A DNA stretch of 11,144 bases from Idiomarina sp. UBA6142 (GTDB lineage: Bacteria > Pseudomonadota > Gammaproteobacteria > Enterobacterales > Alteromonadaceae). Within the stretch, counting starts at the first letter, position 1. Each line of letters opens with the position of its first letter. Positions 1 through 7,382 of the stretch are shown one piece after another. Location of the stretch: positions 1-11,144 of the forward strand of contig DIVC01000058.1 of the NCBI GenBank assembly GCA_002423905.1, given 5' to 3'. Made by a program: the position numbers and the translations under genes. Under the pieces are notes generated by a model that saw only the letters and a list, made by a program, of their open reading frames with translations, ran no database searches and was not told the origin of the DNA.

Positions 1-1
1 A

Positions 2-1405
2 TTAAACGGCCGTCGTGGTTATCAACCCCGCGGTAAAGTTGTTGGTGGCTCGAGTTCGATTAATGCCATGTTATATGTACGTGGCCACCGCAATGACTAT
101 GACAGCTGGGCCCAACTGGGTAATCAGGGTTGGAGTTATAACGACGTTTTGCCCTATTTTAAGCGCGCTGAGAATAATCGTCATTTTGTTGATAGTGATT
201 ATCATGGCAATCAAGGGCCATTGTCGGTGACTAACTTACAGTCGCCGAGCCCAGTTAATGAGGCCTTTTTGCGCGCTTGTGAAGCCCAAGGCATCGACCG
301 TACTGACGATTATAATGGTGCTGAGCAAAAGGGCTGTTTCTACTATCAAGTGACACAGCGCGATGGTGAGCGTTGCAGCGCTGCCAAAGCCTATCTAACT
401 CCGCATTTGCAGCGCCCGAATTTAACCGTGATAACCAAAGCTCTCGTCACTCGAATTGAGACCGCTGGTCGGCGTGCAATAGGGGTGTGTTATCAACGCA
501 ACGGTAAAAATTATTTTGCCGCCGCCAAGCGTGAAGTTAGTCTCTGTGCCGGTGCTTTTGGTTCACCGCAGATATTGATGTTATCAGGCATTGGACCTCG
601 GGCTGAATTGGTCCGTCATGGTATTCAGCTGGTCCATGATCTACCTGGGGTCGGAAAGAATTTACAAGATCATATTGATTATGTGCAGTCGTTTCTTGAT
701 ACCAAGCATGATGAAACCTTTGGTGTCTCATGGGCTGGTATTAAACGCGTATTGAGCGGATTGTCGCAGTGGCGGCGGCAACGAAGTGGGCCGTTAACCA
801 CAACCTTTGCCGAATCAGGAGCTTTTTTTCAATCTGAATTGAATGCGCAACAAGCTGATTTGCAATTGGTCTTTGTCATTGCGCTGGTTGATGACCATGC
901 CCGTAAACTGCATCTGCAACATGGCTTAAGTTGTCACCTGACGTTATTGCGGCCGGCCAGTCGCGGGTGCGTTACGTTACACAGTGCCGATCCCCACAAA
1001 GCGCCAGCTATTGACCCCAATTTTTTTAGTGAGCCGAACGATTTACGGGTGCTGCTGAACGGAGCGCAAACCATGCACCGCATTCTTACCGATCCAGCCC
1101 TTGACGGGCATCGCTCGAAACGTATGTTGTATCCACTGGATATCAACAATTTGGAAGCATTAGAAGCGGATATAAGAGCACGTGCTGATACCCAATATCA
1201 TCCGGTAGGAACCTGTAAGATGGGTCCTAGCGCGGATGCTCTGGCGGTTGTGGATGACCGCTTAAGAGTTCACGGAATCAGTGGATTACGGGTGATTGAT
1301 GCATCCATCATGCCCACTATTGTCAGCGGTAATACCAACGCTGCCACCATTATGATTGCTGAAAAAGCTGCAGATCTTATCCGCAGCGATTATTACCACC
1401 ATTAA
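2..1405 (+). CDS. GMC-family FAD alcohol dehydrogenase, AlkJ-like (5' end cut off by the window)
   Basis: Flavin-dependent dehydrogenase of the glucose-methanol-choline family, probably oxidising a primary aliphatic alcohol to the aldehyde with electrons passed to the respiratory chain. The reading frame is open from base 2, so the gene starts outside the window; about 467 residues are visible and the N-terminal FAD dinucleotide-binding motif (roughly 75 residues) is missing. The first GMC signature is seen as [13 protein letters not shown] just inside the left edge, the second as [15 protein letters not shown] (about 557-601). The catalytic His is in [10 protein letters not shown] (codon 1199-1201), and the partner Asn is the second N of [11 protein letters not shown] (codon 1337-1339). 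Segments such as FAESGAFF and [12 protein letters not shown] resemble Pseudomonas AlkJ more than choline dehydrogenase, by memory of those sequences. It ends 10 bp before the alkylsulfatase start, so the two are likely co-transcribed. Substrate is inferred; another alcohol or choline-like substrate is possible. Confidence 0.9.
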   Translation, partial: LNGRRGYQPRGKVVGGSSSINAMLYVRGHRNDYDSWAQLGNQGWSYNDVLPYFKRAENNRHFVDSDYHGNQGPLSVTNLQSPSPVNEAFLRACEAQGIDRTDDYNGAEQKGCFYYQVTQRDGERCSAAKAYLTPHLQRPNLTVITKALVTRIETAGRRAIGVCYQRNGKNYFAAAKREVSLCAGAFGSPQILMLSGIGPRAELVRHGIQLVHDLPGVGKNLQDHIDYVQSFLDTKHDETFGVSWAGIKRVLSGLSQWRRQRSGPLTTTFAESGAFFQSELNAQQADLQLVFVIALVDDHARKLHLQHGLSCHLTLLRPASRGCVTLHSADPHKAPAIDPNFFSEPNDLRVLLNGAQTMHRILTDPALDGHRSKRMLYPLDINNLEALEADIRARADTQYHPVGTCKMGPSADALAVVDDRLRVHGISGLRVIDASIMPTIVSGNTNAATIMIAEKAADLIRSDYYHH

Positions 1406-1415
1406 GGTATCGGTT

Positions 1416-3377
1416 ATGCAGACTAAATCGACTCTACTTTTCACCGCACTGTTACTGACAACCCTGGCGCCAGTGCATGCGGACGCGCCGCTCAGCAAAC
1501 CTGCCTCAGCAGCTACACAACAGGCACAGCAACAAGCGCTGCAACAATTACCCAGTAATTTTAGTCAAGGCGGCGCTGATGCCACGCGCGGTTTTATGGG
1601 GGCTTTTCCAACCGCCCAAATCAAACAGCCCGATGGCACAGTCATTTGGGATACTGGACAATTTTCATTTATTCAGGGTAGTGCGCCTGACACGGTGAAT
1701 CCGAGCCTATGGGAGCATGAGAAGCTGAATAATTTACATGGCTTGTTCAAAGTGACCGAAGGCATCTACCAAATTCGTGGTTATGACTTAGCGAACATGA
1801 CCTTAGTTGAGGGAAAGACCGGTTGGATAGTGATTGATACGCTGGTTACTGAAGAAATGGCTGCACAAACTCTGGCATTTGCGAAAAGCCTGTTAAATAG
1901 CGATAAGCCAATTTCTGCGGTGATTTATACCCATAGTCATGTGGATCATTTCGGCGGTGTGCGTGGGGTATTACCGAATTATGATCCACAGCATAGTAAT
2001 GTCGCTATTATCGCACCAACCGGCTTTATGGAGCATGCCATTGCGGAGAATGTATTAGCGGGAAATGCCATGACCCGCAGAGCCACCTATCAGTTCGGTC
2101 ATGGTCTAAATTACGGGCCACGCGCGGGTGTTGGCTCTGGTCTGGCTAAAGGGGTTAGTCGCGGTACTATTGGACTCATTCCGCCCACTGTCACCATTGC
2201 TAAAACCGGTGAGACGTTGCTGGTTGACGGAATCGAGATTGAGTTTCAATTGACCAATAATGCTGAAGCACCAGCCGAAATGATGTTCTACTTACCGCAA
2301 TTTAAGGCGTTATGTTTAGCCGAGATAGCCACTCGCCATATGCATAATGTGTATACCATTCGTGGTGCTCAGGCACGAAATTCGTTGTTATGGAGTAAGT
2401 TTATCAACGAAGCATTGGACTTGTTCCCAGCCGCTGAAGTGGCTTTTGGTAGTCATCATTGGCCGGTGTGGGGGCAGCAGAATATAAAACAGTTTCTTGG
2501 CAATCAGCGCGATACTTATCGGTTTATTCACGATCGGGCGCTGCATTTAGCTAATCAGGGCGCCACTATGAATGAGATTGGTGACGCCGATTTCTTTCCG
2601 AAAGAACTGGCGGCAGACTCTAATTCGCGTGGTTATTACGGCACCTTAAGCCATAATATGCGTGGTACCTACAACTATTATCTCGGTTACTATGATGGCA
2701 ATCCAACCCACCTTAATCCATTAACTAATGAGCAACGTGCTGCACGTTATATGGATTTATTCGGTGGCAGCGAGCCGCTGTTACAAGCCGCAACCAAAGC
2801 GTATGACAGTGGTGATTACCAATGGGCGGTTGAGTTATTAAGCCATGTGGTGTTTGCCAATCCGCAGCATGAGCCGGCACGGCTGTTACAGGCTGATGCG
2901 TTTGAACAATTAGCCTATCAGGCCGAAGCCGGCACGTGGCGCAATGCCTATTTAGTTGCGGCGCAGGAACTGCGTTATGGACCGATTCCAGCGATTACCT
3001 CGACACAAGGGCCAGATGTGGTGCAGGGCATGAGTATTGAGCTTATTTTGGATTATCTGGCGTTGCGCTTAAATCATCAGAACACCGATGGTCTTAGCGT
3101 TAAAATTAATCTGTACTTTACTGATCTTGATGAGTTATGGGCACTGGAACTTTCCAACTCAGTATTGAATAACCGCCAAGGTCGCCAATTAGCCGATGCC
3201 AACTTAACCATACGTTGGACCAGAGCACAGTTTTTGGCACTGGTGTTGGGGCAGACCAGTTTTACTGAGTTATTGGCCAAGCAAGCCATAGAGACCGAGG
3301 GAGACCCGGCCGCATTAGCGAAAGTATTTGCTCATATTGCGACGTTTGAACCCACGTTCAATATTGTTACACCCTAA
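1416..3377 (+). CDS. Exported zinc alkylsulfatase, SdsA1/YjcS type (metallo-beta-lactamase fold)
   Basis: Hydrolyses alkyl sulfate esters (SDS-like) to alcohol plus sulfate, probably in the periplasm. The 653-residue protein is close to SdsA1 in length. A signal peptide covers residues 1-22 (Lys4, hydrophobic stretch, VHA cleavage site). The metallo-beta-lactamase domain follows with THSHVDH at 172-178. Likely binuclear zinc ligands are H173, H175, D177, H178, E284, E303 and H348; their spacing equals that of SdsA1 as I recall it, shifted by four. The alkylsulfatase dimerisation region (YYGTLSHNMRGTYNYYLGYY) and a C-terminal SCP2-like hydrophobic substrate domain (about 535-653) complete the architecture. 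ATG 1416 is chosen because it begins directly at the signal peptide, 10 bp after the upstream stop with AAGG nearby; an in-frame ATG at 1356 would overlap the preceding gene and bury the signal. Primary versus secondary alkyl sulfate preference cannot be read from the sequence. Confidence 0.93.
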   Translation: MQTKSTLLFTALLLTTLAPVHADAPLSKPASAATQQAQQQALQQLPSNFSQGGADATRGFMGAFPTAQIKQPDGTVIWDTGQFSFIQGSAPDTVNPSLWEHEKLNNLHGLFKVTEGIYQIRGYDLANMTLVEGKTGWIVIDTLVTEEMAAQTLAFAKSLLNSDKPISAVIYTHSHVDHFGGVRGVLPNYDPQHSNVAIIAPTGFMEHAIAENVLAGNAMTRRATYQFGHGLNYGPRAGVGSGLAKGVSRGTIGLIPPTVTIAKTGETLLVDGIEIEFQLTNNAEAPAEMMFYLPQFKALCLAEIATRHMHNVYTIRGAQARNSLLWSKFINEALDLFPAAEVAFGSHHWPVWGQQNIKQFLGNQRDTYRFIHDRALHLANQGATMNEIGDADFFPKELAADSNSRGYYGTLSHNMRGTYNYYLGYYDGNPTHLNPLTNEQRAARYMDLFGGSEPLLQAATKAYDSGDYQWAVELLSHVVFANPQHEPARLLQADAFEQLAYQAEAGTWRNAYLVAAQELRYGPIPAITSTQGPDVVQGMSIELILDYLALRLNHQNTDGLSVKINLYFTDLDELWALELSNSVLNNRQGRQLADANLTIRWTRAQFLALVLGQTSFTELLAKQAIETEGDPAALAKVFAHIATFEPTFNIVTP

Positions 3378-5159
3378 TTAAAAACGGACCTGGCCTTGTT
3401 CAATCGCGGTCAGAATGGTGTCATCGAGGCGCTGGTAACCCAGCGTCCGATCCATTAACACATAAATCGCATCATGCTCATGGAGTGGTTTAAAACCTTG
3501 TTGTTTTAATTCATTTTTCTTGATTTTAAAGGTGCCGGTGACTTCATGATGGTCACCCAGTCTTACAAATAACGGCACGGCATAATCGGGGAGATGATGC
3601 TTAATGTGTTGATAAAAGGTGATGGGATTGAATTTTTTACCGTGAGCCAAAATTAGCGATGCCATACCAGCACGCCCATCAGTGTTCGGCACTTCGACAC
3701 CATAGACCACCGCCTCAAGGACATCAGAAAACGACTGAATTTGGGCTTCAACTTCAGTGGTAGCAACATTCTCGGCTTTCCAGCGGAAGGTATCGCCAAC
3801 CCGATCGATAAAGGCAATGTGACGAAAACCTTGGTCACGCACTAAGTCACCGCTGTTAAACCAACAATCCCCATGTGTAAATACATGACGCATTAATTTC
3901 GCGTTATTCGCCGCGGGATTATTGGTGTAGCCGTCAAATGGCGCTTTTTCTGTGACCGCGGTGATCAATAACCCAATCTCACCTTTTTTAACCCGTTGCA
4001 TATGTCCATTGGCATCAACAATCGGGCATTCAGTGTCGATATCAAATTTGACAATGGCATAGGTCATCGGCGAAAAACCAACCGTACGACGCAGATTAAA
4101 GGCATTGACAAAACCAACGTTACCCTCGCTTGCGCCATAAAGTTCACAAATACGTTTTATCCCAAAACGTTGTTGAAAGGCGTCCCAAATTTCAGCCCGC
4201 AGACCATTACCTAGGATCACGCGTACGTGATGATCACGGTCGCTCAGCTGTTCCGGTTGGTTGAGTAAGAAGCGGCAAATTTCACCGACATAGATAAAAC
4301 AGGTGCAGCGATAACGCCGAATATCATCCCAAAATTGGCTGGCACTAAAGCGATCGGCGAGCACGACACTTGACCCCGAGCGAATAGCAGTACTAACAGA
4401 CACCGACAGTGCGGTATTGTGATAGAGCGGCATGGCGCAATACTGAATATCCCGTGGCTTGAGCGCCATGGACATGTTGCCAAAAGCGATTCCAGCTTTA
4501 AACCAGCGCAGGTGCGTCAGTGCCGCTGATTTGGGCATACCCGTGGTACCCGAGGTGAACACGTAATAACACACATCACCGAGTTGAATGGTATCCGTTT
4601 CCGCTAGGTTGGTATCGGCTAAATCAAGACTCTCAGCATGTAATTGAGGATATTCATAGGCCTCAATAGAGTCGTCCAGACTGCAGCTATCCAAAGCCTC
4701 TTTGCAGTCGGCGCTATAGATCAATAGTTTGGCATTGATGATATGAAAACTGTGTTCTAACACTGCGCCACGTTGCTTGTAATTCATCATGCCAGCAATA
4801 GCGCCGAGTTTATTGATCGCAAATACGCAGGCAAGTAGTTGCGGACAATTGCCCATCATTACCGCAACGCAATCACCTTTTTTGATGCCTGCGGCTTGTA
4901 GACGACGAGCTAATTGATTCGACCAGGCATTGAATTCGCCGTAAGTGAAGCGTTGCTCATGGTAATGCAAAAACACCGCATCGGGCTGCTTTGCCGCTTG
5001 CTGCTGTAATAAACTTGCAGTGGAGCCGTAATCGGTTTTTTTGGGGCGCGATAATTGCCACACGCCGCGCAAGAAATTAGGCATCCGTGGCAGCATTTTT
5101 AGCGCTGCACCACTAACATCCAGCCAAGAGTGGGTATTATTATTATTTTTAGTCACCAT
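3378..5159 (-). CDS. Long-chain acyl-CoA synthetase, FATP/FadD6-like
   Basis: ATP-dependent ligase that forms acyl-CoA from a long or very long fatty acid via an acyl-adenylate. The 593 residues match the FATP/FadD6 subfamily in length. The P-loop AMP-binding motif FTSGTTGMPK is at 201-210, the ELYGASEGN adenine-binding motif at 339-347, DRVGDTFRWKAENV at 452-465 (the FATP form, with RWKGEN-like wording), and the C-terminal TGTFKIKK segment, holding the probable catalytic Lys545, at 541-548. The N-terminus carries a short Asn run (residues 5-8). An AGGA lies about 10 nt before the ATG. It converges on the alkylsulfatase gene with no base between the stop codons, and sits 79 bp downstream of kynU on the same strand, so it could be read through from kynU or use a promoter in that AT-rich gap. 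Its closeness to the sulfatase and alcohol dehydrogenase suggests it activates fatty acids from alkyl sulfates; it could equally be a general fatty-acid or sterol-side-chain ligase. Confidence 0.9.
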   Translation of the reverse strand: MVTKNNNNTHSWLDVSGAALKMLPRMPNFLRGVWQLSRPKKTDYGSTASLLQQQAAKQPDAVFLHYHEQRFTYGEFNAWSNQLARRLQAAGIKKGDCVAVMMGNCPQLLACVFAINKLGAIAGMMNYKQRGAVLEHSFHIINAKLLIYSADCKEALDSCSLDDSIEAYEYPQLHAESLDLADTNLAETDTIQLGDVCYYVFTSGTTGMPKSAALTHLRWFKAGIAFGNMSMALKPRDIQYCAMPLYHNTALSVSVSTAIRSGSSVVLADRFSASQFWDDIRRYRCTCFIYVGEICRFLLNQPEQLSDRDHHVRVILGNGLRAEIWDAFQQRFGIKRICELYGASEGNVGFVNAFNLRRTVGFSPMTYAIVKFDIDTECPIVDANGHMQRVKKGEIGLLITAVTEKAPFDGYTNNPAANNAKLMRHVFTHGDCWFNSGDLVRDQGFRHIAFIDRVGDTFRWKAENVATTEVEAQIQSFSDVLEAVVYGVEVPNTDGRAGMASLILAHGKKFNPITFYQHIKHHLPDYAVPLFVRLGDHHEVTGTFKIKKNELKQQGFKPLHEHDAIYVLMDRTLGYQRLDDTILTAIEQGQVRF

Positions 5160-5238
5160 GCTAAAGCGATCCTAGCGAACTGTTGCCGTGGTTACGGTAT
5201 GCTTGATAATAATAAATGTTATGGTCGTTGACTAGTAC

Positions 5239-6426
5239 TTAGGTAACAGCTCCGCGACGTTGCTGAAAGCGCTGATCTAAATAGCGTTGCTGTTGCATGA
5301 TTGCCGCGAGCTTAGCGATTGCCTCGGCAACTTCGCTGGCGGTCAAATAGAGTGGGGTAAAGCCCAGTCGGAGATAATTCGGCGCGCGAAAATCGGCAAT
5401 GACACCGGCTTCGATCAGTGCTTGGCAAATAGCGTAAGCATGCGGATGCGCATAACTCAGCTGACAGCCGCGCTGCTGCCGCGCTGCAGGCGTCAGCCGT
5501 TGAAATTCTGCGGCAAGGTTGTGCTGGTGCAGGCCCTGATCAAATTGGTCGGCTAAGTCGAGCGCCTGTTCATGCAGCTGTTGCAATGACAGCCCCTCAA
5601 AAACTGTTAACGCGGCATCAACCGCGGCGAGCGCAATAATACTTGGAGTCCCTGTTAGCAGCGCACGAATGCCCGGCGCAGGGGTGTAATCGCTGGAGAA
5701 TGCAAAGGCGTTGGCGTGGCCCATCCAGCCTGCTAGTGGTTGGACAAATTGATTATGGTGTCGCTCCGCCACATAAGCAAAACCCGGTGCCCCCGGCCCC
5801 GCATTCAAATACTTGTAGCTACAGCCAACCGCAAAATCAACCTGCCATTGATCAAGTTCTATCTGCATGGCACCCGCACTATGGGCTAAATCAGCAATCA
5901 TCAGTGCGCCGTGTTGGTGTGCCACTTCGGTTAACGCCGCAAGGTCGAGGCGGCGCCCGCTGCGAAAATTAACTTCAGTGACCAGCACTGCGGCAGTTTG
6001 CTCATCGATGGCAGCGGCTAAGTGCTGTTCCGAAACCAGTTTAAGCTGACAGTTATCGCGACCGAGTAGTTGTTGCAAGCCTTGCACCATATACAGGTCG
6101 GTGGGAAAATTATCTTCAGTGGATAGCACCACGGTGCGTCCGGGGCGCAATTGCAGGGCAGCGGCAAGCAGCTTAAACAGATTCAGTGAAATTGAATCAC
6201 AACACACCACTTGGCCCGCTGCAGCACCAATCAATTGAGCAATTTTATCGCCGACTTTAAGGGGCAGATTGATCCAATCGTGTTGATTCCAACTGCTAAT
6301 TAAGTCAGCTCCCCATTGTTGCTTGACCACTGTTTCTATGCGCTGCGCTACCGCGCTGGGCAACATGCCTAGGGAGTTACCGTCTAAATAAATCAACCCG
6401 TTGGGTTTCAAGAATTGGTTGCTCAT
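5239..6426 (-). CDS. kynU: Kynureninase
   Basis: Cytosolic PLP enzyme that cleaves L-kynurenine to anthranilate and L-alanine (tryptophan catabolism). The family core is clear: YLDGNSLG (13-20), NFPTDLY (106-112), the PLP-contacting IADLAHSAGA (177-186), and the Schiff-base lysine K205 in CSYKYLNAGPG; the C-terminus has RLGFTPLY. At 395 residues it is about 20 shorter than Pseudomonas KynU because the N-terminal segment before the core is trimmed. No earlier start is possible: a TAA lies in frame five codons upstream, and it is the stop of the preceding hydrolase. The 12-bp gap to that hydrolase, with a weak GAG Shine-Dalgarno, points to translational coupling in one operon. No tryptophan 2,3-dioxygenase gene is in the window, so the first pathway step must come from elsewhere or the pair serves external kynurenines. 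Confidence 0.95.
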   Translation of the reverse strand: MSNQFLKPNGLIYLDGNSLGMLPSAVAQRIETVVKQQWGADLISSWNQHDWINLPLKVGDKIAQLIGAAAGQVVCCDSISLNLFKLLAAALQLRPGRTVVLSTEDNFPTDLYMVQGLQQLLGRDNCQLKLVSEQHLAAAIDEQTAAVLVTEVNFRSGRRLDLAALTEVAHQHGALMIADLAHSAGAMQIELDQWQVDFAVGCSYKYLNAGPGAPGFAYVAERHHNQFVQPLAGWMGHANAFAFSSDYTPAPGIRALLTGTPSIIALAAVDAALTVFEGLSLQQLHEQALDLADQFDQGLHQHNLAAEFQRLTPAARQQRGCQLSYAHPHAYAICQALIEAGVIADFRAPNYLRLGFTPLYLTASEVAEAIAKLAAIMQQQRYLDQRFQQRRGAVT

Positions 6427-6438
6427 AGTAGCTCGTCG

Positions 6439-7290
6439 TTAGTCGGTGGCTGGCGCTAAGGTGATACGCCTTAAGGTAACACGCAGTTGCTGCCAGGCTG
6501 TACTGTTCGGATAGATAAAATCAAAGTGTCCGGCATCCGTCAGCCGTGTCACCTGAGCATCTTTGAGATAACTGGCTTGCGCAATAGGTACGATACGATC
6601 AGCCGCGCTAGCGATTAATAGTAATGTTGTGTTCATGGCTTGCAGGCGCGGGTTAGCCTGTTGATAACTGGGGTTTGCGTTCGCATCATTGACGTCAGCG
6701 CCCATCAGCCAACGTGCAGCTTGTTGACAGCCACTCTGGCCTTCAGCGTAGCTGGTGATATCGGTGATAGCCGCCAACCCTATAACTGCCGTGACCGCTG
6801 TCTTGGTGCTGGCGAGCAGAGCTAAATGACCGCCTGCCGAGTGACCTACTACTATCGGTGGTTCGCTGTTTAGCGCGGAATGAGCATGCGTCTTGATAAA
6901 TTCAATCGCCTCAACCACATCGTCCAACGCCTGTGGCCATGCCGATTGTTCAGCGCTCGCCCGCCGATATTCCGGCGCCCAAACGACATACCCGTCGTCG
7001 CGCAAGGCTGCCGCTGCAGCAGTAATATGACTGACATCATAATTTTGTAACCAGCACCCGCCATGCACCAATACTACCACTGGGGCAGGGCTGGGGTGCT
7101 GTGGCAGCCACAGTAATCCATATTGATCGCTGAGCTCGCCATAGCGAAGGCGTTCATCCGCGCTGGCCGCTTGTTGGCTGGCAGTGACAATAGTCTGAAA
7201 GGGGACTTGATTAGCGCGACTCGTGGGCAGCGCATGTGCCATGAAAACGGCCAGAACAAGCAGCGTTCTGAGTAAAGTTGTATAGTGCAT
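6439..7290 (-). CDS. Exported alpha/beta hydrolase, candidate kynurenine formamidase
   Basis: Serine hydrolase of the alpha/beta fold, 283 residues. The oxyanion-hole motif HGG is at 76-78 (VHGGCW, like the HGGxW of AFMID/BNA7 arylformamidases), the nucleophile elbow GHSAGG at 149-154 gives Ser151, and Asp231 (ASAADRIVP) and His255 (DAGHFDF) complete the triad. Residues 1-26 look like a signal peptide: Arg8, a hydrophobic stretch through about 20, and possible cleavage after SRA. It lies 12 bp before kynU in the same reading frame, so hydrolysis of N-formylkynurenine, the step before kynureninase, is the natural inference. Against this, formylkynurenine is normally made in the cytoplasm and this protein seems exported. 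A general carboxylesterase or peptidase role remains possible. The start is chosen for the signal peptide although no good Shine-Dalgarno precedes it; an internal Met17 would delete most of that segment. Confidence 0.8.
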   Translation of the reverse strand: MHYTTLLRTLLVLAVFMAHALPTSRANQVPFQTIVTASQQAASADERLRYGELSDQYGLLWLPQHPSPAPVVVLVHGGCWLQNYDVSHITAAAAALRDDGYVVWAPEYRRASAEQSAWPQALDDVVEAIEFIKTHAHSALNSEPPIVVGHSAGGHLALLASTKTAVTAVIGLAAITDITSYAEGQSGCQQAARWLMGADVNDANANPSYQQANPRLQAMNTTLLLIASAADRIVPIAQASYLKDAQVTRLTDAGHFDFIYPNSTAWQQLRVTLRRITLAPATD

Positions 7291-7382
7291 TTTTGTCGAT
7301 TAATTAAAGTAATTAGTGGTTGTTGTATTACTCCACGTATCCGCCTTTTGATCAATCTTTTCAGCTGTTTTATTGGTATCGT
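7291..7382 (-). other. AT-rich gap between selO stop and hydrolase start
   Basis: 92 bp that probably holds the start signals of the hydrolase-kynU pair. On the minus strand there is a TTGATC, a TAATAC 19 bp later, and AT-rich palindromes (TTGATCAA near 7348-7355, TTAATTAA near 7300-7307). The 19-bp spacing is poor for a sigma-70 promoter, so this is only a candidate region. No hairpin with a U-tract is seen after selO, so read-through from selO is possible. Confidence 0.3.

Noticed and set aside
1356..1415. Longer start for the alkylsulfatase at ATG 1356
   Set aside because: It overlaps the dehydrogenase gene by 50 bases, has no Shine-Dalgarno, and puts 20 residues ahead of a clean signal peptide that begins at 1416.
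5135..5218. AAT trinucleotide runs at the acyl-CoA synthetase N-terminus and an ATA run just upstream
   Set aside because: Only about four units each and the coding one would change length in frame; not enough for a phase-variation claim.
7074..7355. Open frame of 93 residues overlapping the hydrolase N-terminus in another frame
   Set aside because: Shadow frame; the overlapping hydrolase frame has a signal peptide and catalytic motifs.
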